From the NCBI RefSeq assembly GCF_021556435.1, contig NZ_JAKGCU010000001.1:124001-188000 (forward strand): 64,000 nt of DNA, read 5' to 3'. Positions 25,277-34,202 of the stretch are shown here, piece by piece. Source of the stretch: Gordonia tangerina (GTDB lineage: Bacteria; Actinomycetota; Actinomycetes; Mycobacteriales; Mycobacteriaceae). Each line of letters begins with the position of its first letter. The first letter of the stretch is position 1. The notes beneath the pieces are model-generated. The model worked only from the letters and a program-made list of their open reading frames with translations, was not told the DNA's origin and searched no databases. The position numbers and the translations under genes are program-made.

Positions 25277-26400
25277 CCATGCGTATCGCCCTGCTCACGT
25301 ACTCCACCAAGCCGCGCGGCGGCGTCGTTCATACGCTCAACCTCGCCGAGGCGCTGAGCCGCCACGGCGCCGAGGTCACAGTGTGGAGTCTCGCCCGCGG
25401 CGGCGACGACGGCTTTTTCCGCCAGATCGACCCGACGGTGACGCAGCGGCTCATCCCGTTCGCCGACGTTGCCGACAAGACCATCACCGAGCGGATCGTG
25501 CGCTCCATCGAGACCCTGCGTCACGCGTTCGACCCGAGTGCCTACGACATCGTGCACGCGCAAGATTGCATCAGCGCCAACGCTGTCGGAACATGCATCC
25601 GCACCATTCATCATCTCGACCAGTTCACCACCCCGATCCTGGTGGAATGCCACGAGAAGGCCGTCGTCAACCCGTACGCGCACATCTGTGTGTCCCGGGC
25701 GGTCGCCCACGAGGTGCACGGCGGTTGGGGATTATCGCCGACGGTGATACCGAATGGCGTTGACTACCAGCGGTTCCACGATGCGGCTGCTCCCGCCGCT
25801 ACGGAGGATCGTCGACGATGGCGCGAGCGGCTCGGGCCGTATGTGCTCGCGGTCGGCGGTATCGAACCGCGCAAGGGCAGCATCGATCTTCTGGAGGCCT
25901 ACGCCGCGCTGCGGCAGCAGAATCCCGATCTGGCTTTGGTTTTCGCGGGTGGTGAAACGCTGTTCGACTACCGTGACTATCGGGCCGAGTTCGAGCGTCG
26001 GCAAGCCGAACTCGGGGTGGAGCCGGTCGTGCTGGGCCCGGTGGCCGACGACGCCCTGCCCGCCCTGGTCGCCGGGTGCGAGGTCTTCGCATTCCCGTCG
26101 ACGAAGGAAGGTTTCGGTCTCGCGGCCATGGAGGCGCTGGCCGCAGGTCGTCCGGTGGTCGCCCGCGAACTCCCCATCCTGCGCGAGGTGTTCGGCGACA
26201 CCGTCACCTATGCCGCCGACCTCGACGCGCTGGCCACGCAGCTACACGCGGCGCGCACCTCCCATCCCGGCCGGCGCGCAGCCGGTGAAGCGCTGGCCAG
26301 GTCGCTCACCTGGGACAACGCCGCCCAAGCGCACCTCGAGTTCTATGCGGCGCATCCCTACCCTGTCGGTGGCCGTGGTCTCGATACGGTCCTCGCCTAG
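25273..26400 (+). CDS. MSMEG_0565-family glycosyltransferase (GT4)
   Basis: 375 residues; ATG 25273 overlaps the previous stop (ATGA). GT-B fold: N-terminal domain MRIALLTYSTKPRGGVVHTLNLAEALSRHGAEV, the hinge IPNGVDYQRF, and the nucleotide-sugar motif FPSTKEGFGLAAMEALAAG (E-x7-E type) near 295-313. It probably glycosylates the cluster product or a cell-envelope lipid. The last residues (GLDTVLA) are read from a palindromic repeat that also supplies the TAG stop, so the native C-terminus may have been replaced. Confidence 0.86.
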   Translation: MTMRIALLTYSTKPRGGVVHTLNLAEALSRHGAEVTVWSLARGGDDGFFRQIDPTVTQRLIPFADVADKTITERIVRSIETLRHAFDPSAYDIVHAQDCISANAVGTCIRTIHHLDQFTTPILVECHEKAVVNPYAHICVSRAVAHEVHGGWGLSPTVIPNGVDYQRFHDAAAPAATEDRRRWRERLGPYVLAVGGIEPRKGSIDLLEAYAALRQQNPDLALVFAGGETLFDYRDYRAEFERRQAELGVEPVVLGPVADDALPALVAGCEVFAFPSTKEGFGLAAMEALAAGRPVVARELPILREVFGDTVTYAADLDALATQLHAARTSHPGRRAAGEALARSLTWDNAAQAHLEFYAAHPYPVGGRGLDTVLA

Positions 26401-26556
26401 CGGCTCGTCCCTACTCGACCACCGAATGGGTGAGTCACTTCCGTCGGTGGTCGATCTCGATACGCCGCTCACTACGGTCGCGGCGTCTCGAACCGTTCTC
26501 GTCGGTGGTCGAGTAGTGTCGAGCCGCTAGGCGAGAGACGTATCGAGACCACGTGA
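26372..26556. repeat. Palindromic repeat block after the nitrilase-type operon
   Basis: Contains GGTCTCGATACG-type left arms at 26375 and 26455, and right arms GGTGGTCGAGTAG (about 26504) and CGTATCGAGACCAC (about 26538). The first arm overlaps the glycosyltransferase 3' end. The operon is thus bracketed by this family on both sides (18300-18540 and here). Confidence 0.85.
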
Positions 26557-26569
26557 GCCACCTCCGAGA

Positions 26570-27762
26570 TCACCCCTGCGCCAACAACACCGGCACCAGC
26601 TGCTCGGCAGCGGTCCACGCCCCGTGGTGGCCGACCATGTTCACCTCGAGCTCGGGATCGGTCAGGCTGCGGGTGAGGATCGTCGTACCGCGCGCCACCG
26701 CCACCAGGTCACCGATCCGTTCGGCCACGGCGTCGGTCACCTCCACCCCGAACCACTCCTCGTCAAGCACCTGCTCACGCGCCACCACATGCGCATCGTC
26801 GCCCAGCGCGTCGGTCCAGAACGACTGCACATCGTCGCGGGCGCCCGGCCGGGTGTACACCTGACGCACCCGCATCTCGCCCGCGACGGCCTCCACGCCC
26901 TTCAACATCTCGTCGGTGGTGTCGATGTCGAATCTGTTGTCCGCCTGGATCATCCCGTGATCACCGGTGACGACCAGCGTGGCGTCGCGGCCGAGCGCGG
27001 CGGCCAGGTCGGCCACCATGCGGTCGGCCACAGCCAACGCCTTGACCCACTGCGGAGATCCGGGTCCGAAGAGGTGGCCGGCGGCGTCGAGGTCGGGCCA
27101 GTACGCGTACACGAACCGGTGCCGTGGACTCTGCGGCGCGAGCGCCTCACCCACCCCGGCGAGGATCTCGGCCGGGTTCTGCGCCGGCCGATAGGTGCCC
27201 TCTACTCGAAATGCTGCCCGACTGAAACCGGATCGCGGTAGAGCCCCGGCATCACATAGGTGACCTCGACGCCACGCGCCGCCATCTCCGGCAACAATCC
27301 CTCGATGGGTTGGATCTGTTCGGGTACATAGGTTCCCAACGCCGAGCGGCCGTCGGAGCGGTCCAGGGTCCAGCGTAAGGCGTTGAGCAGCTGCCGGTTC
27401 GGTGCCCGGGTGGCCGCACGGTCGGTGCGAAACGAGTAACCGATCACGCCGTGACTGCCGCACGAAGCCCCGGACATGAGGCTGGTGATGCTGGACGCGG
27501 TGGTGGCCGGGAAGCCGGCGCGGATGGTGGTCGAGCGCAGCGACGTGAGGGTCGGCGCCACATCGGCGTGCGCGGTGAGCAGACTGTCACCGAGGCCGTC
27601 GATCAGCAGCAGCACCACATCCTTGCTCCCCGGCACCGGTACCGCCGCCGACAGCTGACCGTTCAGCGAGTCGTCAATCGCGGGCAGGACGTCGGCCAGC
27701 GTGGCATAGCTGCTCCAGCGCCACGGGTGGAGCTCGTCGATCACTTCATTCACAGACGACAC
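26570..27762 (-). pseudogene. Alkaline phosphatase/nucleotide pyrophosphatase family protein, single frameshift
   Basis: Two frames together give one ~395-residue type I phosphodiesterase. N-terminal frame: VVLLLIDGLGDSLL (first metal Asp), GFPATTASSITSLMSG (Thr nucleophile), ending at a TAG (27202-27204). C-terminal frame: AYWPDLDAAGHLFG, VVTGDHGM and NMVGHHGAW with the remaining Asp/His ligands. The break is at about 27228-27232, where one base is missing (GLYRDP in one frame, GFSRAAFRVEG in the next). All active-site residues survive, so this is either a recent mutation or an assembly error. Start near GTG 27762, divergent from the helicase. Confidence 0.8.
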
Positions 27763-27835
27763 GGTAACCACAGATCCTGTGCACAACGCACGCTCATCAC
27801 GAATTTCGTCGTCGTCGAGCCCTACGCTGGGGGCC

Positions 27836-30800
27836 ATGTCCGGCTATCAACCCATCGGCACCAACGGGGCTGACCACCTCACTGCCTTCGACGAGCGCAC
27901 CGTCGATCGCGGCTCCGCCTATGCCGACCAGGGGCGCATCGCCGGTATGAGCTGGTCCGACGACGAACTGGTGCTGTCCGGGTTGTGTCAAGGATCGGGC
28001 GGCCACAGCTATCACACCACCATCGAGTTCACCTCCCACGAGCGCACCCGCCGACTCGACACAACCGAGTGCAGCTGCCCGGTCGGGTTCTTCTGCAAGC
28101 ACGCGGTCGCGTTGCTGTTGACGGCCTTCGACGAAGAGCGACGGACCGCACACCCACCCACGCCAGTGGCGCCTGCGTCGGTTGCGCACCTGCCGGCGCA
28201 GTGGCGGACCACGCTGAGCGCACTTGTCCCGGTCGAGCCGGAGCAGACCGAACCCGACCCGCTAGGCATCCTCGTGGAACTGCCGCCCACCCATCGGTAT
28301 GCGCCCAATCCGGCGCCCACTCTGCGGCTGGTTCGGCGCGGCACCAGCGGCAAGTGGGTTCGGACCGGCATCAACTGGCGCACGGTGTCGGGCGCCGCAT
28401 CGGGCGCATTCAGCGCGAGGTCGCCGGCCGGCTATGACCCCGCCCAGCATCGGGCCGTCGTCGCGATCGCGCGTGCCGTCGCCGAGGGCGGGATAAACGT
28501 CGACACATTGTCGCTGACGTGGGCGCCCGCCGACATCTGGACGATGCTCGCCGAGGCACAGGCCGCCGGGGTGGCACTGGTCGCGGATCGGTCAACGGGC
28601 GCCGACCGGGTCGAGGTATTCGCGGGTGCGCGCATCGCGTTACGCATCACCGCCGTCGACGACGGTGCGTTGGTCTCCCCGTATCTGCAGGTCGACCACG
28701 AGCAGTGGGACCAGTCGCCAGTGGGGCTCATCGGTTCTCCGATGCCGCACAGTGCGTTCACCGTCGCTGACGGTGTGTTGCTGATGGGACCGTTCGAATG
28801 CCCCACCCACCGTGGCGCCCTGGACAGTCTGGTTGCTTCCGGTGGTATCACCATTCCCTACGACGACATCGACGAGTTCGCAGCCGAGCTGCTACCCGAA
28901 CTGTCGGCGCATGTACCGGTCGACATCGTCGACGACGCCATCGCCGCCCCGGTCATCGACGGTCCCACACCCCTGTTGACGGTTCAGGTCGGCGACGAGT
29001 CGGCGCTCATGCATTGGAGCATCCGCTACACGATCAACGGGCGGCCGCGCGACTTCGAGGAGCGGGAGTCGCCGGCGGCCAGCACCTTGCGTGATGTCGA
29101 TGCCGAAGCGCAGGCCTGGAAGGATGCGCGCGCTGCGCTGGAGCTCGTTGCGATGCGCTGCTCACGGTGGTTGCCGCAGGCCACGCGATGGGTACACAGC
29201 GATCTGCGTGGTGGCGCCGGCGTCGACGCCGATCTCGACGCCGTGGTGGCCGAGGACACCGAGACCGCTGTCCAGAAGGCCAGCACCCGGCTGCTTCGGC
29301 GAACCTTCACCTACTCGATGCTCGACACGGCCGTCCTGATCGGTGAGCTCATCCCAGAGCTGGGCGACAACATCGCCGTCGAGATCACCGGCAACGCCAC
29401 CGATTTCCGGCCCGCCGAGAACGAACCGGAGATCGCGATCTCCGAGGAGGAGACCACCGCCGGCAACGACTGGCTGAATCTCGCGATCACCGTCACCGTC
29501 GACGGGCACGACGTCCCGCTGGGTGTGGTGATCCGGGCCATCGCCGCGCGCGCCACCCACCTGCTGTTGGCGGATGGCACCTACTTTCCGCTCGACGACC
29601 CAGGCCTGCGGCGGCTCGCCGAACTGATGGACGAGGCCCACGAACTCGGCGAGGTCGACAACGGGCACGTGCGCCGCGACACCTATCACGCCAGCCTCTG
29701 GGACGAACTGCTCAGCCTCGGTGTGGTCGATGATCAGCTCGCCGAATGGCATGAGCGCGTGCGTAAACTGGCCACCGCCACCCTGCCCGGTCCGGGTGGG
29801 CCACCCGCCGGTCTGAACGCCGAGCTGCGCGACTACCAGGCCGACGGCCTCGACTGGCTCCGCTTCCTCTGGCACAACCGGCTCGGTGGCATCCTCGCCG
29901 ACGACATGGGACTGGGCAAGACGGTGCAGGCACTCGCACTGATCGCCGAGGCCTCCGCCGAGGTCCCCACCGGCAGCTTCCTGGTGATCGCGCCGACAAG
30001 TGTGGTGGGGAACTGGGTCAGCGAGGCACAGCGTTTCGTGCCCGATCTGCGGGCTGTCGCGGTCACCGCCACCGAAGCCAAGAGCGGAGTGAGCTTTGCC
30101 GAACAGGTCGACGGCGCACACATCGTGGTCACCTCGTACACATTGCTGCGCTTGCAGTTCCAGCAGATCAGCCAATTCCAATGGACGGGCGTCATCTTCG
30201 ACGAGGCGCAGTTCGTCAAGAACCACAACAGCAAAACCCATCAATGTGCACGTCGTCTTGGGGCCGAGATGAAGCTGGCCATCACCGGCACCCCTATGGA
30301 GAACAACCTGATGGAGCTGTGGTCGTTGCTGTCGCTGACCGCGCCCGGGTTGTTCCCGTCGCCGAAGGTGTTCGGCGACTATTTCCGCAAACCCATCGAG
30401 TCCGGACAGAACCCGGGCCGGCTCGAGCAACTGCGGCAGCGTATCCGGCCGGTCATGTTGCGCCGCACCAAGGATCAGGTGGTCGGCGACCTACCGGCGA
30501 AACAGGAGCAGGTGCTCGCCGTGGGGTTGGCCGCCAAACACGACAAGATCTATCAGACTCGCCTCAACCGGGAGCGGCAACGGGTGCTCGGTCTGCTCGG
30601 GGATTGGGAGGAGAACCGGTTCGCGATCTTCCGGTCGCTGACCATGCTGCGACAGCTGAGCCTGCACGCTGGGCTGGTGGAGGACAAGCATCGCGACGTG
30701 GCGTCGGCGAAGATCGACTACCTCGCCGAACAACTGCCCGAGTTGATCGCCGAAGGCCATGCGTCGCTGGTGTTCAGCCAGTTCACCGGCTTCCTCGGGC

Positions 30801-31240
30801 TGATCCGTGAGCGGCTCGACGACCTCGGCATCGCCTACAGCTACCTCGACGGCTCGATGTCGGCGGCCCAGCGCACGGCCCAGATCGACGCCTTCACCGA
30901 CGGCACCGCGAAGGTGTTCCTGATCAGCCTCAAGGCCGGCGGTTTCGGCCTCAACCTCACCGAAGCCGACTACTGCTTCGTGTGCGATCCGTGGTGGAAC
31001 CCGGCCGCCGAGGCCCAGGCCGTCGACCGCGCCCACCGCATCGGGCAGACCCGACCGGTCACCGTCTACCGCCTGGTGTCCAAGGGCACCATCGAGGAGA
31101 AAGTGGTGGAGTTGCAGGACCGCAAGCGCGCCCTGTTCGACGCCGTCGTCGACGAGGGCGACCTATTCGGCACCGTCATCAGCGCCGCCGACGTCCGTGC
31201 CCTCGTCGGCGACGACGCATCTGTGGGCGACCCTTCGTGA
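27836..31240 (+). CDS. SNF2-family DEAD/DEAH helicase with SWIM zinc finger
   Basis: 1134 residues from ATG 27836. An N-terminal SWIM zinc finger (Cys79, Cys81, Cys87, His89 in CSCPVGFFCKHA) is followed by a long bacterial-SNF2 linker. The ATPase core has Walker A DDMGLGKTVQ (~688), DEAQ Walker B (~789), TGTPMENN, and C-terminal motifs VFSQFTGFL, LKAGGFGLNL, and DPWWNPAAEAQAVDRAHRIGQ. It is a double-stranded DNA translocase of the RapA/HepA-like bacterial group, probably remodelling protein-DNA complexes. Its last 62 bp overlap a convergent gene. Confidence 0.93.
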   Translation: MSGYQPIGTNGADHLTAFDERTVDRGSAYADQGRIAGMSWSDDELVLSGLCQGSGGHSYHTTIEFTSHERTRRLDTTECSCPVGFFCKHAVALLLTAFDEERRTAHPPTPVAPASVAHLPAQWRTTLSALVPVEPEQTEPDPLGILVELPPTHRYAPNPAPTLRLVRRGTSGKWVRTGINWRTVSGAASGAFSARSPAGYDPAQHRAVVAIARAVAEGGINVDTLSLTWAPADIWTMLAEAQAAGVALVADRSTGADRVEVFAGARIALRITAVDDGALVSPYLQVDHEQWDQSPVGLIGSPMPHSAFTVADGVLLMGPFECPTHRGALDSLVASGGITIPYDDIDEFAAELLPELSAHVPVDIVDDAIAAPVIDGPTPLLTVQVGDESALMHWSIRYTINGRPRDFEERESPAASTLRDVDAEAQAWKDARAALELVAMRCSRWLPQATRWVHSDLRGGAGVDADLDAVVAEDTETAVQKASTRLLRRTFTYSMLDTAVLIGELIPELGDNIAVEITGNATDFRPAENEPEIAISEEETTAGNDWLNLAITVTVDGHDVPLGVVIRAIAARATHLLLADGTYFPLDDPGLRRLAELMDEAHELGEVDNGHVRRDTYHASLWDELLSLGVVDDQLAEWHERVRKLATATLPGPGGPPAGLNAELRDYQADGLDWLRFLWHNRLGGILADDMGLGKTVQALALIAEASAEVPTGSFLVIAPTSVVGNWVSEAQRFVPDLRAVAVTATEAKSGVSFAEQVDGAHIVVTSYTLLRLQFQQISQFQWTGVIFDEAQFVKNHNSKTHQCARRLGAEMKLAITGTPMENNLMELWSLLSLTAPGLFPSPKVFGDYFRKPIESGQNPGRLEQLRQRIRPVMLRRTKDQVVGDLPAKQEQVLAVGLAAKHDKIYQTRLNRERQRVLGLLGDWEENRFAIFRSLTMLRQLSLHAGLVEDKHRDVASAKIDYLAEQLPELIAEGHASLVFSQFTGFLGLIRERLDDLGIAYSYLDGSMSAAQRTAQIDAFTDGTAKVFLISLKAGGFGLNLTEADYCFVCDPWWNPAAEAQAVDRAHRIGQTRPVTVYRLVSKGTIEEKVVELQDRKRALFDAVVDEGDLFGTVISAADVRALVGDDASVGDPS

Positions 31241-31712
31241 CGGACCTCCGCAGGCTCCGGTCCTCCTCAGGTATCGGGGGTTGCGCCAACCCCGCCCCAC
31301 CGAACCACCCTGCCGCCACCCGGTATTCAAGCTCCACCAGATGGTGTGCGGGCACATGAATCGCACATTGCGCGACCCGGCTCCGCCGTCGTCCGCGCCG
31401 CAGATAGATCAGAACCTGACGATGTCCGGCCGGCAGCGGAAGCTCGATGCGCCCCCACCGTCCCTGCAGCAATTCGTGACCGTCGACCACCACATGAGCA
31501 CCGCCCAGCGGCGCGGGAAGATGTGCAGCCGCCAGCCGGCATGTGATCGCCACACCCTGATGCAACTGTCGCGGTGCCCGACCGGGCCGACGCACCGGTT
31601 GGGACGAGGCGACGTGCGGTCGACGCGCCCACGCGCGGGTGGGGAGCGGTCGTCGACCGAGGTCGGCGGCAGGTCCCGTCGTCGGTGGCGGGGCGTACGG
31701 ATGGGCGGTCAT
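31179..31712 (-). CDS. Hypothetical protein with immunoglobulin-like beta domain
   Basis: 177 residues from ATG 31712. The N-terminal half is Pro/Arg-rich. The middle (about residues 75-140) reads VVVDGHELLQGRWGRIELPLPAGHRQVLIYL, then AIHVPAHHLVELEYRVAAGW: the pattern of actinobacterial small beta-sandwich proteins that often follow a cytosolic tail. The C-terminus runs over the end of the SNF2 gene on the other strand by 62 bp and is low-complexity (RRRRRGHGRRRR), so the true stop may be functional but that part is poorly constrained. Confidence 0.55.
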   Translation of the reverse strand: MTAHPYAPPPTTGPAADLGRRPLPTRAWARRPHVASSQPVRRPGRAPRQLHQGVAITCRLAAAHLPAPLGGAHVVVDGHELLQGRWGRIELPLPAGHRQVLIYLRRGRRRSRVAQCAIHVPAHHLVELEYRVAAGWFGGAGLAQPPIPEEDRSLRRSVTKGRPQMRRRRRGHGRRRR

Positions 31713-31812
31713 GTCGCGCAGCACCGTACGGGACCGCTGCGCGGCACCGTGGGAGGCCCGCCGTCACGTCGGTCGCACGAATGATGTCCACCGACGAACT
31801 GCCAGCTCCCGA

Positions 31813-33537
31813 CTATGCGGGCCCCAGATCCCCGCGCCACTGCCCGGTGATCTCATCCACCTTCGCCCCGGTGGTCGGTGCGAATCGACTCTCGTCGAAG
31901 CGCGGCTCGCCATGCAACGTGAGGTCGTAGTGGGCGAGTTGGTCGCGTACGGGGTCCTTCATCTCGGCGAAGACCAGGGTGATGTCCTGTGCGCGCAGGA
32001 AGTCGTCGAGCTCCACGATTTCGTCGACCGCGGTCGCGTCGATCTCGGTGATGGGTTCGGCGGCGATGATGACGGTTTGCAGGTCGCGGTGCGCGCGCAT
32101 CACTTCAGTGCGCACGTAGTCATCGAAGATCCCGCCGTTGGCGAAGAACAGCGGCGCGTCGAACCGCAGTATCAGTACACCCTCGATGCGTTCGGCACTG
32201 GGGTGGCGGCTCACGTCGTGGTATCCGCGGACGCCCGGCACCCGTCCGAGTTCGGTGCGATAGGGCCGCCACGCCTGGTTGATGAACGCCAGGAACGACA
32301 GTCCGATGGCCACCAGAATGCCCTGCAGCACGCCGATCAGCGCGACACCGAGGAACGCCGCAACCGACAAGGCCCCCTCGATCCAGTGCATCCGGAACAG
32401 CGTCACCACCCCGCGAATGTCGACCAGCGTCAGCGCAGCCGAGATCACCACTGCGGCCAACGCCGACGACGGCAGGTACTCGGTGATATTCGGGGCGGCA
32501 AAGATGAATACCACGATCATCAACGCGCCGACCAAAGGCGCCAGCTGTGTTCGGGCACCAGATGATTCGGCCACCGGTGTCCGCGACGACGATGCCGAGA
32601 TGGCGAAGCCGCTCAGGAAGCCGGTGGCGATGTTGGCGGTACCGATGGCGGCCATCTCCTGACTGCCGTTGACCGTGGTGCCCGCGCGCGCCGCGAAGGT
32701 CCGTGACAGCACACTGGTGTCGGCGAACGCGATCAGCGCGATGCCGATGGCCGGCCCGATCAGGTTGATCACGTCGTCGAGGGTGACACCACCGAGCGCG
32801 GGGGTGGGCAGACCTCGTGGCATCGCTCCGACCACCGGGATGTCGTCGGACCAGCCGAACACGGCGACCACCACGATCGCACCGATGACGGCCATCAAAA
32901 CTCCCGGAAAAGCTCTGCGCCACAGCTTGAGCAGCAGGATCACCCCCAGGCAGGACACACCGATCGCGGTCGACAGCCCGTCGACCTCGCCGTCAGCGAT
33001 GCCGGTGACGAAGTCGACCACTTCTTCCAGCGCCGAGTCGCCCTCGATGGAGAAACCGAGCAGCTTGGGCAGCTGACTCAACAACACCACCAACGCGATG
33101 CCGTTGAGATAGCCGATCCGGATCGGTTTGGACAGCAGATCGGTGACGAACCCGACGCGCAACAGCCCGCCGATCACCAGCACGATGCCGACCTCGATGG
33201 CCAACACGCCGGCAAGGGCCACGCGTTCTTCGTCGAGGGCGGCCAACGGGATGATGGCGGCGGCGATGATCGGTGCGAGAGAGGAATCCGGGCCCAGCAC
33301 CAGGATGCGCGACGGACCGACGATCGCGTAGGCGATGAGCGGGATGATGGTGGCGTACAGGCCGGTCACCGGCGGCAGGCCGGCCACCTCGGCGTACCCC
33401 ATGCCGGCCGGGATCAGCAGGGCGGTGAGCACCACGCCGGCGACGAGATCGCCGCGCAGCCAGGAACGGTCGTACGACTTGAGGGTGGCCAGTCCGGGTA
33501 GGTAGCGGTCGAGTCGCGAGGACGCCATGGCAGGCAT
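31813..33537 (-). CDS. SulP-family anion transporter with STAS domain
   Basis: 574 residues (ATG 33537, or 33528). Ten or more membrane segments: DLVAGVVLTALLIPAGMGYAEVAGLPPVTGLYATIIP is the SulP signature near residue 35. Motifs GPDSSLAP and SGFAISASSSRTPVAESSGARTQLA follow. The C-terminal STAS domain (~440-560) includes EITEIDATAVDEIVELDDFL. The family moves sulfate, bicarbonate or other anions; the substrate is not resolved. It is separate from the TetR gene upstream by 36 bp and on the same strand. Confidence 0.92.
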   Translation of the reverse strand: MPAMASSRLDRYLPGLATLKSYDRSWLRGDLVAGVVLTALLIPAGMGYAEVAGLPPVTGLYATIIPLIAYAIVGPSRILVLGPDSSLAPIIAAAIIPLAALDEERVALAGVLAIEVGIVLVIGGLLRVGFVTDLLSKPIRIGYLNGIALVVLLSQLPKLLGFSIEGDSALEEVVDFVTGIADGEVDGLSTAIGVSCLGVILLLKLWRRAFPGVLMAVIGAIVVVAVFGWSDDIPVVGAMPRGLPTPALGGVTLDDVINLIGPAIGIALIAFADTSVLSRTFAARAGTTVNGSQEMAAIGTANIATGFLSGFAISASSSRTPVAESSGARTQLAPLVGALMIVVFIFAAPNITEYLPSSALAAVVISAALTLVDIRGVVTLFRMHWIEGALSVAAFLGVALIGVLQGILVAIGLSFLAFINQAWRPYRTELGRVPGVRGYHDVSRHPSAERIEGVLILRFDAPLFFANGGIFDDYVRTEVMRAHRDLQTVIIAAEPITEIDATAVDEIVELDDFLRAQDITLVFAEMKDPVRDQLAHYDLTLHGEPRFDESRFAPTTGAKVDEITGQWRGDLGPA

Positions 33538-33572
33538 TATCGCCTACCGCGCACCTGCGGCGGACAACATCG

Positions 33573-34154
33573 TCAACCGGTCGCGATCAGCGTCACCGAC
33601 AGCTCCTCCGCGACTCGGAAAGCATCCTCGAGGACGCCCATCCCGTTGGTGACCAGTGCGCCCTCATGGATGAGCAGCAGCCGCTCGCCGACGTCCGCCG
33701 ACGACCCGATCCCGGCGTCGACGGCGACTTGCGTGAACAGGTCGAGCATCCAGTGCTTCTGGCCGATGATGATCGAATACGCGGGATGCTCGGGGTCGCT
33801 GATCTCGGCATGAGCGTTGATCATGCTGCAGCCCTTTGGGCTTCGGTCGACAGCCCAGTCCCGGGTGGCGCCGTAGATCACCCGGAGGCGTGTCCCCGGC
33901 GCGTCGCCGGCCTGCGCGAGACGTTCATTGACCAGTTCTCGCCACGCGAGGTCCCGCGCCCGTAGGTACTCGACAACGAGTTGCTCCTTGGACCCGAACC
34001 GGTCGTACAGGGTGCGTTTGGTGACGCCGGCACGCGAGGCTATCGCCTCGACCCCCACGGCGTGAATGCCCTGTTCATAGAACAGTTCGGAAGCGGCGTC
34101 GAGGATCACCCGCGCCTTTGGTGTCCAGTCGACCTCGATACTCACCTTGCACAT
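33573..34154 (-). CDS. TetR-family regulator of the EamA transporter
   Basis: 193 residues. HTH: ILDAASELFYEQGIHAVGVEAIASRAGVTKRTLYDRFGSKEQLV. The C-terminal half is like the TetR_C_33-type ligand domains, with a CSMINAHAEI segment. It is divergent from the EamA gene with two identical ACCGATCGGT palindromes between or inside the starts, the clearest regulator-operator pair in the window. Confidence 0.9.
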   Translation of the reverse strand: MCKVSIEVDWTPKARVILDAASELFYEQGIHAVGVEAIASRAGVTKRTLYDRFGSKEQLVVEYLRARDLAWRELVNERLAQAGDAPGTRLRVIYGATRDWAVDRSPKGCSMINAHAEISDPEHPAYSIIIGQKHWMLDLFTQVAVDAGIGSSADVGERLLLIHEGALVTNGMGVLEDAFRVAEELSVTLIATG

Positions 34155-34159
34155 ACTAC

Positions 34160-34202
34160 ACCGATCGGTAAAGTCGCGAACATGATGACTTCACCGATCG
34201 GT
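34160..34202. promoter_or_regulatory. Twin TetR operators ACCGATCGGT
   Basis: Perfect 10-bp palindromes at 34160-34169 and 34193-34202, each followed by AAAG, so the repeated unit is CACCGATCGGTAAAG with a 33-bp (three-turn) period. The first lies 5 bp from the TetR start codon; the second is inside the EamA coding region and encodes its Ser-Pro-Ile-Gly. Confidence 0.8.
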
